A stretch of DNA of 64,000 nucleotides. Source: Tubulanus polymorphus. Taxonomy: Eukaryota > Nemertea > Palaeonemertea > Tubulaniformes > Tubulanidae. The notes under the pieces were generated by a model that saw only the letters and a list, made by a program, of their open reading frames with translations, did not search any database and was not told where the DNA came from. Made by a program: the position numbers and the translations under genes. The DNA is taken from the NCBI RefSeq assembly GCF_964204645.1, contig NC_134025.1, positions 21,670,001-21,734,000 on the forward strand. The letters run 5' to 3'. Positions 1 to 13,012 of the stretch are shown piece by piece (position 1 is the first letter of the stretch; every line of letters begins with the position of its first letter).

Positions 1-73
1 ATTGCTTTCAAATGTCGTTCAATTAATGTGTTTTGCTTTGCATATGTAAACAATTTTCCTTTTCATGTTACAG

Positions 74-3000
74 ATGTGATGGTTCTCAAAGATCTTATTG
101 ATCACGCAGGAAAACGAAGGAGTACGTATATATACAAGATTGAGTATGAAACAAAGCCCTGTCGTCGCTTAGAACTCGCCATCGTTCTAGCCGCAGAGAT
201 GAAATTATTGCGAACATTATCATTCCGTGAAGCATTTTTGAACTAAAAACGAGCTAAAGAACTCGAGCCATTGATGACACGGTTTTCAAGTTGTGAATGC
301 CAGGGGCAGATCCAGACGGGAGCACAAGGTGGCACGTGCTCCCGCAGTTTTACCGTGCCCTTTAGAAATTGCGATTGCAATATTTTTCTGCCTGCTACTA
401 ACAAAACAGCGGTCCGCAGCGCAATTCTTAGCTTATGTTATCTAGAAATTGTATGAAAATGCATTGAAATTTTGAAATTTTGCAGACCCTTGTTTTGGCT
501 GCGCGGATACTTAACTTAAAAGGAGTCAAATCTTAACTTACAACTGTGGAACTGGGTCCAGAATTGTAAAGATAAATACGGAAATGTGTGCATTTCTATC
601 CGAATAATATGTAAATGCTTTTTTATGTCTTTTTATGTCTTAGGTTTTATGAAAGAAGAAGGAATGGATAGAAAAGCATATTACAAAGCGAAAGCAATCC
701 ATTGGTTTTGTACCTGGGACGTTCCAGACTGGTTTAAAACGGTGGAAAAAATATGCCAGTTTATCATACTGGATGCGTTTGCTGAAGTGTTTATCATTCT
801 GTGTATTTTAGTTAACACTCTTTTTATGGCCTTGGATAAATATCCAATGGACAAAGACTTCGAACGGTCATTGCAAATAGGAAATTACGTAAGTACTAAC
901 AATCCGGCGATCGGAATTTAATCAGGGTGGCCACTGACCTGGAAAACTCAGAGTATCGGAAACATCTAGAAGAAATCAGAGAAAACTCAGGGAGTTGGAC
1001 AAATTTATCGTTATCGACCATGCGTTTCTTATGAATATGTAACTCATTAAAGGTGAATGAATTGTAAGATTTTAAACCTAGAAACTCATCGGACTTACTC
1101 GGGGAAAAATAAGGGAAAACTCAGGAGATTTGTAAATGAGCGGAAAGTGACCACCCTGTGAATAAGTAATTCCCTCTTTCATTCAGAGCGGGTATGATGA
1201 TGATTATGATCCGTGACCCGTTAACCAGTAGATCACGATATTTTACGTTGCTTAGATAGCGCTATGAACTGTGAAGTTTTTCGCGTTTCACTTGCAGGTG
1301 TTCACCGGGATATTTGCCGCTGAAGCGACTCTCAAAATCATAGCGTTGAATCCGAAGAACTATTTCACGGACGGATGGAACATTTTCGATAGTATAATCG
1401 TCTTTCTCAGCTTCCTTGAACTAACGCTAGAAGGTGTACAAGGCTTGTCTGTTCTTCGTACTTTTCGATTGGTGAGTGGTGGAACCTTCCCTCGCCTTAT
1501 ATTATTTTATTGAGTTGAAACGAATAGTACTTTATAGGTTAACTAGCTTATTAAACGCACGAGCTTTCGCTTCTAGTGTATAGTAGCTTCGTCAGGTGAA
1601 TGATGAAGTACCATATATACATGTATGCGAAAGTGATAGCTCGTGCGACTAATAAACTAGTTAACCTTTAAAGTGTTCATCTCGTTATATCTATTCGACA
1701 CTAGGTTAACACGGCTTTTCTACAAATCTTAATTGTCTTGAAATTGGCAATATTGTATAAGGTGATGTTTTTTACCTTGATTTATACTACGTAATCACCT
1801 ATTCCTTCTTCATTCGTAATTTCAGTTGCGTGTTTTCAAATTGGCGAAATCCTGGCAAACATTAAATCTACTCATGGGAATCATTGCACGGACTATTGGT
1901 GCATTAGGAAACCTTACTTTTGTGCTTGGGATTATTATTTTTATATTCGCTGTGGTCGGTATGCAATTATTCGGACAATTCTACGATAAGGAGGAAAATT
2001 GGCCCGGTGGTGATATTCCGCGATGGAACTTTTGCGACTTCTTTCATTCTTTTATGATAGTATTTCGTGTGTTGTGTGGAGAGTGGATCGAATCTATGTG
2101 GAACTGTATGCGAGTAGTAGATCCTAGTTGGCCTTGCGTTCCATTTTTCTTGTTAACCATGGTCATAGGAAATTTAGTGGTACGTATCGACGTATTTCCC
2201 GGGAGCATCTTCTGCGCTTCGTATAACGCAACCCGTGTCATTAAGCTATTGACCCTATTGCAGTAGACTCCGCTCAAGTCGGATCTCTTGGGATCGTAAA
2301 AATGAGTCCGACTTCAGTGATATCCGAGTTGGATGTTATGTATTTCGTATAGTGTCACAAAAATATTTCAATAACATCCGAGTTGATCGGATCCGACTCG
2401 GGCGGAGTCTATTGCAGTAAATAAACGAAAGCCTGTCGAACATTTTCAGGTATTATACACTCATTAGATTTTCTCCGTATATATGAAAGAATCATTTTCA
2501 GGTGCTGAATTTGTTTCTTGCTTTGCTGTTGAGCTCGTTCGGCGCAGAGAGTCTTCAAGCATCTCAAAGTGCTGATGAACCGAACAAAATGCAAGAGGCT
2601 GCCGACCGTGTCAGTCGGTTCCTAAACTGGGCCAAGGTTAAGCTCAGCCAATGTTTCAAAGGAGTCATCAAGAAAAAACGAGCGATTCCGCCGTGCGAAG
2701 AGGACCATGTCACTAAAACTGAAAACGATATGATGTTGGACGGAGACGGCCCGATGAGAAATGGCAGATTATGCGATACGCAAGACTCGCCGGGAAATGA
2801 AGATAGAAAGAGCTGTGGCTCAGCAAACAAAGAAAAGGTTTGTTCATTTATATTGCATGTGTACATACTTCCATATCCAGGAATAAAGACACTCTAAATA
2901 TTTGGATGGATATATGAAAGCTGTGGGTACTGGAGTGTGTAATGAGTAGTGTAGTGTGATCTGTGTGCATTTGTGGCCAGCACACAGATCACATTGTTCA

Positions 3001-6000
3001 TTGGGGTTTGGTCCAGGACTCGCGAGATTTTCAACAACACGGAAATAACGTGTATCAAATGATGACTTGAATTGCATGACTACCTAACCACCCCTCATTA
3101 TTGTTGGAAAACTAAACGTTCGGCACTGACTAAAAATTAGTAATAACATTTTAGAAATGGCCAGAATTTTAACTTAGGTTCTATCTCATTTTTATTTTAC
3201 AATTGCGATTGGTATAATCTTTTTTAAACGGCCGTTAAGGCTTATATTGTGCCTTAAAACCCTATACAACTTATATTGTGCCTTAAAACCCTAACAGCCG
3301 AAATAATTGAAATGCACACACGATTTCTATCATTGAAAATTGAGAGAGTGGCCATGTTTGTGTTTGCTGCTTCGCGTAAATCCCGCTCGGTGGCGCAACC
3401 GCGCGGAGTGGGGCCGATACGTCCAGCAGAACGTTACGGGGTTCATATCGGTCTTTAAAAGTCCTAAAAAGTACTTAAATGGGAATGAACTTGAACTTAA
3501 ACTTTAATTTTATTGCTCCATATAATATACAGGTTACATAGGAAATGACAAGCAATAAAATATTAACATCATAACACAGGAGAAACAGTACAAAAGTGGA
3601 CATACATTCATAATGGAGGAATAGAAAAACATTTGCAAATAAAATATGCGAAATGTAGAAAAAAATATAATACATATACAGCAAGGAAACTAAGTGGCGA
3701 TACAATCAAGTGAATAGAACATAAAAGCATCAAAGTGTTGAACGGAGGGCAAATAAAGAGTTAACTAGGTTACTCACAAGGCTGGCAATTTCATATAGTC
3801 TCCATTGTTATATATAAGACATCAAAAATAAGAATTTATCATAAACACAATAAGACTCAAACTCTGTAAAACATACAAGTGAGGACAAAATAGAAACCCT
3901 GGCAGGATGAAGCGAGGGACACACGAGTAAAAAGTGGGATTCGTCCTCAACGACTTTATTAGCAGTACAGTTGAGGCAAAATCTTTCATTAGCTGGTAAC
4001 AATGGACGACAGTGACGCCCCGTCTCGATTCTAAGACGGTAGGAACCGAGACGCAGTTTGGAGAATTCGCGTCTTTTAAGGAAAGAGTTCGAAACTATAT
4101 ATTTTTTTAGTTCAAAACGTTTTTTAAAAAGTTTATAGGTTCTTAATTTGGGGTTGGAATTACTGTCGTTAACTTGAAGTAGCCACGATGAAGAATATAA
4201 AAGATGCATTTTAGACTGAAGCACTGAAGGTAAATTCAAGGCATTGAATAACATGGAATGGTCTCTAAACTCCTTAAATCATTGCCATAGTCCTTGAATG
4301 GCATCGCCTCACCACACGATTACAATTTGAAACTTTTGGTCACATTATATCAGGTGGGGTACATTGTTGGTATTGTTAGGTCCAGTACAGTAGTCTGATG
4401 GATGAACCCAATGTAAGTTGGAAATCTTGAACATCTTATGAAAAAAGCCCTGGTATCGGGAGTCGAAAAGGTCCTTGAATCAGATCGTTATCACATTGCA
4501 TCATTCAATTCATCACCTTTATTATGGTTGAGAACAAAGGGAACAAAGTATTTATAATGTATTAGATATCATAGATGCCATGGAAGTAGACAGTATTCAT
4601 TCTGCAAAGGTCTATCAATAACTGCATGAATCCTCTTTGCCATTTTGCCATTTCAGGAGGAACCTCCAACTAGACCAGCGAGTGTGGATTCACTATGCAA
4701 GTTGAAGAAATCCACCTCAAGGGATAGCGGGCAGTCAAGTAATGGTAAAAATGGAAATAGCGAAGGAAAGGATAGCAAGTCAACGGGCAAAGGCCGAGAC
4801 GATGTGGATTCAGATATTGAGGGCAGCATTGATGGTAAATCTGAAGAGAATAACGACGGAGAACCAAGAGAAGTCGAGGTTGTCTATGTTGCGTACCCCG
4901 ATGACTGCTGTCCAAATATATGCGTACGAAAAATTCCGATTTGTACGACTTTCCTGCAAACAAAACCGGGCAAAGCATGGTGGAAAGTCCGCTGTTATAT
5001 GTTCAAATTAGTCGAACACAAGTACTTCGAGATGTTCATTATCACCATGATTCTTCTCAGTAGTGTATCTTTAGTAAGTATGCGCTAATCGTTACCAACA
5101 TAGAAGGAAAGCATCACCCATTACTTAATACTGATATGGTTCAAAATAAAGACTGTGCAATCTGCGCAACTTTTTACCTAACATTAAAGTCAGTTGCATC
5201 ATCATTTTTGTCCCGAATCAGCCACCATAAAATATACCAACTATGTTCAGTTTATACTTATTGTCGAGATATAAGATTCATTAATAACTTCACTGTGTTA
5301 TTTCATCTGTATATGTACAGGCCTTAGAAGACGTTAACCTTCCTGAAAGAAAAACATTGAAGGAAATCTTAGAGTATGCTGATAAATGCTACACGGTTAT
5401 ATTTGTTATGGAGATGGTGATCAAGTGGTTGGCGTTTGGTTTCAAGAAATATTTCACTGACGCCTGGTGTTGGTTAGACTTCATCATTGTCGCTGTAAGT
5501 GTTGTACTAGCACTTGATACGTGTTTTCACGTTTTACGTTGGAGTAAAAGTATATATCTAGGCCTGGGGCTGGGTGTGGGTTCTATGGAACATGTGTCGG
5601 GAACAGTAGTTCTGGAAAGCTCTATTCTCTCTTAACAGTGCATTAGCATAATCTACTAATCTCAAAGCAGAAAACGTGTAGACAAATGATATCTAAGGTT
5701 AATTCGATTTTATTTAAAAGTAAAAGTAAGAACAATATTACTTTGACTGTTAACGAGATTTTATTCGAACTACGAGCTTTCGTTACTAGCGCATAGTCGC
5801 TTCATCAGGTAAAAGGGCTCATCATTACCCGATAAAGCTATTATATGCGCCAGTAATGAAAGCTCGTACTTCGAAAGAAAATCTAGTTAACTATCAATGT
5901 AATAATTTTCGTCGCATTTACTGTTCCTCCACACGAGACAAGATTAGTTGTCAACTTGTCAATTCAGTGTACATGGGTTCGAATCCTCTAAAAGCTGAGT

Positions 6001-9000
6001 TTCCTGCTGAAGGCCTTTCCCCTGGAAACACGCCCTAAACTGCATTCTGTGCACAGGGAATTAAAGCATTGCAGGAGGCTTTCACGAGCTGGGGAGGGGT
6101 ATCGGAGATGATCTCGGACCATTTTCGGACAATAATCCTAACTGTGCTCCAGTGATTTAATTCGCACTAACAACGATTCAAATATTTTGTAGATATCTAT
6201 CATAAGCATTGTTGCTAAGGTTGTCGGATTGGGAAATATCGGACCGTTTAAGGCCATGAGGACGCTACGTGCCTTACGACCTCTCAGAACAGTTTCCAGA
6301 ATGGATGGCATGAGGGTAATTCTGTTTTAACTTTCAATGACACGATGAGCCTATCAGGATTCAGTTCCACTGTTGTGAGTCAGAGTTGAGCTCATTTTCA
6401 AAAAGTTAACTCATCAAAGAGTTAAATCTTAACTCACAACTGAGGCGCTAGGTCCTATCGAATATCTAATTTTTCAACGACATTCAACGCTCAGCTACGA
6501 TTGAATACGTGCCTATTGTATGTCACGGCATACGTAATACATATCAAGACTTAAAGCTGAGCTGCATCTTTCCTCAATGGAGTTGTAATACGGACCATTC
6601 AAAAAACACGCTCCGATTATCCCTTGGGCAAATTGTGTGATCTGATTGAGTTGTTGATTATTTCGTAGGTTGTTGTAAACGCACTCATACAGGCTATCCC
6701 ATCAATCTGTAACGTATTGTTGGTGTGTCTAGTCTTCTGGCTAATATTCAGTATCATGGGTGTCCAACTATTTGCCGGTGGATTCTGGAAATGCAAGTGG
6801 AAGCACAACGATACACTTCTTCCGGTATCCATGGTCGATAACAAGACTGAATGCGAAGGTTTGCAATCCGAGGGTTATAACGTCACATGGGACAATGCTC
6901 GAGTGAATTTTGACAATGTTATGAATGCGTACCTCGCCTTATTCCAAGTGGTATGTAAATTTCGTATTCGACTAGCGTTAAAACTAGCAAAAATAGTCGA
7001 ACATTTAATGCGATAAAATGATTTCCTCTCGCTTTTAGGCAACGTTCAAAGGTTGGATGGTCATCATGCAAGATGCGACCGATTTTAGAGGGGTATGAAG
7101 TTTTGTCTTCAAATTGATATACATGTACTGCCATCTACGCCGGCATTTGGCTTAACTCGCTGTCAGCGGGTTCAGACTATTTGAAAAAAGTGACAAATTG
7201 CGACAGAGAAACATAATAGGGATTTTCCATCATTCTGAAATTGACAACATAACAAACATACCAAAATCAGTTTTTGTTTTTCTCTTACAGAAAGAGAAAC
7301 AACCAGAGCGGGAATATAACGTATACTTCTACGTGTACTTTGTCCTATTCATTATATTCGGGTCTTTTTTCACTCTCAATCTGTTCATTGGTGTGATCAT
7401 CGATAATTTCAACGTACAAAAGAAGAAGGTAAATTTCCCGTAATTAATATCTTTCCCTTTTCGAAATTCCAATAACGTTTTCGAAATAGTTTCCTTCGGT
7501 GCGAAGCGTAGACAAAATACGTACCTGTGGTTTCATCAAATTTTTCTGATATCTTATTTCTAACTATTTACCATTGGCAGAAGGTGATTTTCAATCAATA
7601 GTTGTACAGGGTTTGCTGTGTGATTGTACATTTTATCATGTGTGTGATTGAACAATCGGTTAGGTGATTGGAATAGCTTCTACCGCACTCGGGGTCTGAA
7701 AAAAGTTTTTCTGTAAGAAGTAGCCAGTCACCGAACCTGAGCACTGCTGAATATGATACCACACGTGTGACAAGTAGATTACGTCACATATCCTCCACGT
7801 GTAGGGATTCGAACCTGATGGCTCGAGTTCGCAGCTTTATGTGCCGCTTAGATGATGCCATCATTCAGTAGCCAATCAGAAATCCTGTTTTATCTTAGCC
7901 TGGGTTTTCCAGTCATAATTTATCTGTGAAATTTTCCTTAGCCATTATACAACGAGCAATCTAATTGGTGCCGCAGGTTTTCTAGCGCATGTACCTGCAC
8001 ACCCGGTTTTAAGTGGCAGGGTTTTGTGTTGTGGCAAATCTAGCGATGCCATCAGTTTCGAATCAGTGCCGTGGGCGGATGCATATATACATTTTATACA
8101 TTCAACGATTTTCAGTTCACAGCCGATCAGATCATTTACGTATAAAATCACTTGTTCGAAGTAGTTCATTCGTATATAACCATAATTAATTCTTAAGAGT
8201 GCACTACAGAGATATGGGATTACGTCTTGTCTTCGCGCACAATGCCTAGAAATTCACAGAAAAGATTCGTGATTATATTGAAGAGAAAACCCACAATTAT
8301 GAAAAAAATGAAGAGAATCTTGACGTTTTGACTGTATGAATAAATTCTATGTGCTATTTTCAAAACTTCTTCAGCTGTGAAAGCTCGCTCAGCTTCATAA
8401 ATCGTGGGTTTATCCTTTAGTTGAATTTTAGGCAGTCACTTGTCAATGGAAATCAACTAATCCATGATTTGTCAAAACACCAATTATTCATGATTACTGC
8501 ACTCAGCATCGAAATGAACTTTGACAATAAGTTGAATTAAGCACATATCCGTTCGAGGTCATAAAGAGTTGATGTTTTCAGGCATTATTTTCTGATCTTG
8601 TTTACAGGCTGGCGGGTCTCTGGAAATGTTTATGACCGACGACCAGAAGAAATATTACAACGCTATGAAGAAATTAGGATCCAAGGCACCGCAGAAACCG
8701 ATACCAAGGCCACGGGTAATGAATATATCGAGTGGAAGAAATTGCTCAACTGAAAATGTTCTTTTTCGTTACTTTCGGATGAAAATAAAGTTCCGGTTCT
8801 ATTCTGTAAAATTTATCTTGAATTCATGACTGATTTTCATGAACTTTTATTATATTAAGTCTTCTCCGAACAAAAGCCGATTCGCTGAACTATTATCATC
8901 AAATAATGCAGTATTACCATTGATGTACTGTACTAATATAGAGACACTGGCTTGATAGCAATGAAAATGACGATATAATCATCATGCTGGGGGGATGCTG

Positions 9001-10998
9001 CTAAAAACGTATTACACATACCATCTGACCTTTAGTCTAATGTATTTGGCGGTTGTACCCTAGGGGTAGCCGAGATATCGTCTGGTTGTTTAGACTAGAT
9101 CAACCCATCAAAGACGACTCCGTTCTATTTTCTAGTTCAAGATACAAGCGTTCTTCTTCGATCTAACGACGAACCAGAAGTTCGATATATTCATCATGAT
9201 ATTTATTCTGCTGAACATGGGAGTGATGGCGGTCGATGCGCATGGTCAAGATGAAGCTGTCAGGAGTGTCTTAGAGAAAATTAACCTCGCTTTTATATCG
9301 ATTTTCACGTGTGAATGTGTTATGAAACTACTTGGTCTGCGTTGGTATTATTTCAAGCAACCTTGGAACGTATTTGATTTTGTCATTGTGGTGTTTTCTT
9401 TAGTCGGTAAGTATATCATTCATATAACACCACGGCCGCACGCAACTCCGATGAATTTTTGTTGGAAGCAGTTTAAGCTATAAAGCCGCGATCACACGGC
9501 AAATAATTTGGCCCGGGCCAAATTTGTATGGATCAGGCCCGAGTCTAATTTGGCCCGGGCCTAATTAGAGAGCGCGTTCACGCGTAAACCATTCACTCGA
9601 TCGAAATGAGTCACTTATAGGACCAGTTGCAATTCACGCAATGATTTGACCCGTACTAAAATTTGGCAAGAGCCTGGTCCGACGTTTTTGGTCGGGCCAA
9701 ATTTAGCACGGACCAAAAACGCTCGTGTGATCGCGGCTTATGTACTAAATTTGTAACAAAACACAGCTGCCCCTAGCATAATCATAGATATACATCAGCT
9801 GCAATTAATTGCCTTAGATTATAATTCGCATTCGCAAGATGTTGATATTAAGGATCATAAACTTTGATTCCATTTCATTTTCTTTTTTTATTTTTTAGCA
9901 ATTGGCCTGCAAGACATTATGTCAAGCTTCCCGATATCGCCAACCCTGATACGTGTCGTACGTGTGTTCAGAGTCGGTCGTGTGTTACGTTTAGTCAAAT
10001 CGGCTAAAGGGATTAGAACCTTATTGTTTTCTCTTGCCGTATCATTGCCTGCCTTGTTCAATATTGGATTACTGCTATTCCTGGTTATGTTCATATACGC
10101 CATGTTCGGTATGAACTTTTTCTCGAGGGTCAAACACGCTTCGGGAATCGACGATCTGTTCAATTTCGAAACGTTCGGTAAAAGCGTCATAATCCTGTTT
10201 CAAATGTCAACATCTGCTGGCTGGGACGGAGTTTTAGACGCGTTGATGAACGACCATCCGCCTCTGTGTAACGACACTCGCACTGAATACAGCGAGAACG
10301 GAGACTGCGGTAACGGCACGCTTGGTATCATTTTCCTATCATCGTATTTAGTAATGAGCTTTCTGGTGGTTATAAACATGTACATTGCTGTGATTCTGGA
10401 AAACTTCACTCAAGCGACCGAGGACGTTCAACAAGGGTTGACGCAGGACGACTTCGATACGTACTACGAGAAATGGGAAAAATACGACCCGGAGGCCACT
10501 CATTATATTCATTTCGAAATGCTTTCGGATCTAGTCGACGATATTGAGGAGCCGCTTCGTGTGCCAAAACCCAACTACTACAAACTCGTATCGATGGATA
10601 TACCAATCTGCAAAGATATGCGCTTGCACTGTGTTGATATTCTAGACGCTTTAACGAAGAGTTTCTTGGGAACGAGTGGCACGGACGGTGATTTGCCTGC
10701 ACCGCAAACCGGACCTCAAAAACCGCCAGATTACGAAGTGGTCACCTCAACCTTAAAATTGCAACGCGAGTTATACTGCGCGAAAATAGTTCAAGCGGCT
10801 TGGAGGAATTATCGCAAACGGCGACCCAGCGTACCGATAGCTACGATCGTGAAAGTCGACGAAACGAACACGACCGGTGGCGACGCGAAAGACGGCGATA
10901 AGGATAAGGATAAGAGTCCGGGAAATAGCATCTCAACGCCGGCGATACCTGACAGCCGAACAGTAGAACTACGCCCGGAAAGCGGTGTCGTTGCGTGA
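74..10998 (+). CDS. Voltage-gated sodium channel alpha subunit (Nav1/para type), 3' part, 14 exons
   Basis: Plasma-membrane channel that carries the action-potential sodium current. Exons read as join(74..121, 644..888, 1298..1471, 1826..2179, 2502..2837, 4657..5073, 5321..5494, 6193..6315, 6669..6950, 7039..7092, 7291..7428, 8608..8715, 9136..9406, 9899..10998); all junctions are GT-AG and phases agree, giving 1,273 residues to the TGA stop. The 5' part (N-terminus, domain I) lies before the window. Seen: [10 protein letters not shown] at the end of the I-II linker, domain II with S4 [20 protein letters not shown] linker, domain III S4 [14 protein letters not shown], domain IV S4 with [16 protein letters not shown]. 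Selectivity residues are E (GEW, 2081-2083), K (TFKGW, 7048-7050) and A (STSAGW, 10216-10218), so DEKA assuming D in domain I. The III-IV inactivation particle is MFM (8626-8634) where vertebrates have IFM. The C-terminus has an EF-hand-like region and an IQ-like motif ([12 protein letters not shown]). The DEKA set excludes calcium channels and Nav2 (DEEA). Confidence 0.97.
923..1158. mobile_element. hAT-like MITE with CAGGGTGGCCACT termini, in sodium channel intron
   Basis: Starts CAGGGTGGCCACT and ends AGTGACCACCCTG, an inverted terminal pair. The interior repeats a gggAAAACTCAGG-type string three times. No transposase reading frame. The terminal sequence resembles hAT-superfamily ends, but I could not find a clean 8 bp target duplication. 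A related element with the same CAGGGTGGCC end lies at 60645-60828. Confidence 0.6.
1530..1674. repeat. Foldback element A1 with hammerhead-like core
   Basis: Arms of about 40 bp (AGGTTAACTAGCTTATTA... on the left, matched by ...TAATAAACTAGTTAACCT on the right) flank a centre that on the minus strand reads CTGACGAAGC ... GCGAAAGCTCGT. Same family as 5735-5908, which shares the gttaac arm and the gagctttcg block. No coding capacity; sits in a sodium channel intron. Confidence 0.65.
2256..2419. mobile_element. TIR element with 10 bp target-site duplication
   Basis: A short element (2266-2409) bounded by GACTCCGC and GCGGAGTC and flanked on both sides by the identical direct repeat TATTGCAGTA (2256-2265 and 2410-2419). 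Inside, CCGAGTTGGATGTTAT and ATAACATCCGAGTTGATC form a second inverted pair. A 9-10 bp duplication is in the range of Mutator-like elements, though TIR/TSD boundaries are ambiguous by two bases. It lies just downstream of a sodium channel exon donor and is spliced out. Confidence 0.6.
3478..4254 (-). mobile_element. 5'-truncated non-LTR retrotransposon (LINE) 3' end
   Basis: A minus-strand reading frame (3808-4254, 148 residues) has the look of the extreme C-terminus of a LINE ORF2: [14 protein letters not shown] followed by a Cys/His knuckle ([17 protein letters not shown]), typical of the zinc-finger after the reverse transcriptase. It is followed by about 330 bp of AT-rich 3' UTR ending in a short tandem tail (GTTTAAGTTCAAGTTC) at about 3478. 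No reverse transcriptase catalytic core is present, so it is a dead, 5'-truncated copy inserted antisense in a sodium channel intron. Confidence 0.75.
5735..5908. repeat. Foldback element A2 with hammerhead-like core
   Basis: Roughly 60 bp arms: TGTTAACGAGATTTTATTCG and TACGAGCTTTCGTTACT on the left are mirrored by CGAAAGAAAATCTAGTTAAC and AGTAATGAAAGCTCGTA on the right. On the minus strand the left arm reads CCTGATGAAGCGACTATGCG then CTAGTAACGAAAGCTCGT. Same family as 1530-1674. Intronic, no coding capacity. Confidence 0.65.
7795..7872 (-). repeat. tRNA-like sequence / possible SINE head
   Basis: On the minus strand there is a good pol III B box, GGTTCGAATCC (7805-7815), preceded about 30 bp upstream by an A-box-like TGGCATCATCTAAGCGGC. 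Stems do not close into a proper cloverleaf, so a functional tRNA is unlikely. A similar B box occurs at 12067-12079. Most likely a degraded tRNA pseudogene or tRNA-derived SINE. Confidence 0.3.
9482..9740. mobile_element. MITE with AAGCCGCGATCACAC termini
   Basis: Inverted termini AAGCCGCGATCACAC (left) and GTGTGATCGCGGCTTA (right) flanked by TA. The interior is built from repeated short palindromes around AATTTGGCCCGGGCC, occurring twice. No open frame. Located in the last sodium channel intron. Confidence 0.65.
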
Positions 10999-11219
10999 GA
11001 AATAACAGCCACTATTAAAGCTCAAGTTCGATCACATATTGTGCTGTGTGTTTTCATTTCATTTCATGTCAATACTGAATGCATACACCACGACTGCATC
11101 ACACCATTTTCTGATTCAACAAATAGTTGTAAACGTGTCATCAGCCATCTGAATATTGTATAACTATTACTAGTATACACGTATGTACTTCCAAAATATT
11201 TCATTTTTGAATGGCATCA

Positions 11220-11276
11220 ATAATGTATCAAATAATAACAATAATATCGACGATAATAATAATGATATTAATAATA
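11220..11276. repeat. AAT-rich simple repeat
   Basis: Degenerate AATAATAAC / GATAATAATAATGAT tract just after the sodium channel stop. A second small tract of repeated AACC units (AACAAACAAACCAACCAACC) lies at 11416-11440. Confidence 0.7.
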
Positions 11277-12718
11277 CCGTTTTTCAATCACGTCATTATG
11301 TGACATTGACCATAAACGATGTTCCTTCGTGTCTTTCAAAATACGACTTTGGACGATTATTTTTCTATCTTTGTAATGTTTCATTTGATGCAACAACCAC
11401 CAAGGGGTGAGCGAACAAACAAACCAACCAACCAACCATTGTACCATAGCCGCGTCGTCCCAGTTGCTACTGATGACAACGTCATGAAAATTTGCGTTAG
11501 GTGCAAAGATAGTATTCGGGCCATTCATAAATTATTTATTTTTATAATAATTTATTGGTTATAATACTAACTACCTTTCGCACCACCTTAGTCACCATGA
11601 GTTTGCGTATAGTGCCGCTTGTAATAGATAACTAATACTGTGTCCTGTTATTTAAGGCTTAAGTTTACGGCACATTTTACTGCTCTGAAGCGTCCAATTG
11701 TCGGTTCTATATTAACGTTTTTTCTACATTTTGCCAGAAGTTTGTTGCAAAAAATGTGTATAAATTAAAAAAGACATAATGTTTTTTGTGTCTCGAGTTG
11801 CAAAAGATTGATTGTTTGATTGTTTTACACCTAAAATTTGTCTTCCTAAATTATAGGGATTTTCTATTCTACATGTTTTTATATGGTGGTACATGTAACG
11901 CTCGAATTGACGACGTAAACGTAGTGTATAGATATTTAAAGAAATATAGTACTTGAACCAGAATTTCCAGGTTTATTCGCCCAACAAACCGACTGTGAAC
12001 ATCTTTATCATAACCAATCACGAAAATGATTTCAGTCGGAAGGCTCTTTGGCATCTTCGCGAACCAGGGATTCGAACCTGCACAATGTTTGTATTCCGTA
12101 GCGTTGGATCGAGTCCCTGATGTGCGACGACGTGATTGGCCTTTGTCAACAGTTACGTCACTTAAAAATTGCAAATCGCCATTCAATCGATCCTGTAGAG
12201 CCATTCTGCGCGAGAGGCTCGTCTCGTGACCGAGGAATTCTGGTATCATGCACGTCTGTAGGTAAATTACTATCTTTCCCTTTATCACAAACACACATAC
12301 TATATTAATGTTATACATAACATGTGTCCTATCGAATTACAATTTTCAAATAGCTTTTCCTCTCTTATAAACGACATTCCTTTAATATTTCTCATCTCAA
12401 TACCAAGAGTTATCTCTCTTCTATAAGCGAAGCGAAAAATACTGATGATATTTTCGCTTACGAATCTTCTACTACTAACGTAATTAATTAACAGATTATC
12501 CAAATAGCCAAATGTAAGACGAACGCGTGAACTCAGCTGCAAATGCTTTTGAAAAAATAACCACCGAATCAACTGTGTATAATGATAATCACTGTGATAT
12601 AAATTTGGCTTCATTGCGGTGTCTAAAAATAGCATACGTATAAACGCACTAAGGCGTAAATCCGGTGTTGCTTCGTTCTAGAATTGAAATCGTCATTATA
12701 CTATCGAGAAGGTGCTAA

Positions 12719-13012
12719 CAAGGGCGGATTTAGGGTCATCCCTTGAAGGGGTGGACCTGAAAATTTGAATGGGCACTTTTTATTTGAAAAGATCAGATTT
12801 GGCAATGCGACCGCAAACATTGGTGGAGGTCCCGAGGCCCTCCCACGTAAAACTTTACAAAAAGGGGCTTTTCTACGCCTTATTTGGTTTGATTTATCGT
12901 CTTTTTGAAATCTTATTTCCAAAAAAGAATTTACAGACATCTTGGAGGACGTGTTCTAATTTTGGTGGGGATGGACCAGTCCACCCGGTCCACATCCTAA
13001 ATCCGCCCTTGA
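12719..13012. mobile_element. MITE with AAGGGCGGATTTAGG termini
   Basis: CAAGGGCGGATTTAGGG at the left is the inverse of CCTAAATCCGCCCTTG at the right, about 290 bp apart. The inside has a second inverted block of the type GGGTGGACC / GGACCAGTCCACCC. Non-autonomous, no transposase frame. No certain target duplication. Confidence 0.6.

Noticed and set aside
5976-5986. GGTTCGAATCC as a pol III B box of a tRNA gene
   Set aside because: No A box or cloverleaf at the proper distance upstream.
11869-12318. Minus-strand frame of 149 codons
   Set aside because: No recognisable domain, low-complexity composition, overlaps a tRNA-like B-box sequence, no supporting splice sites.
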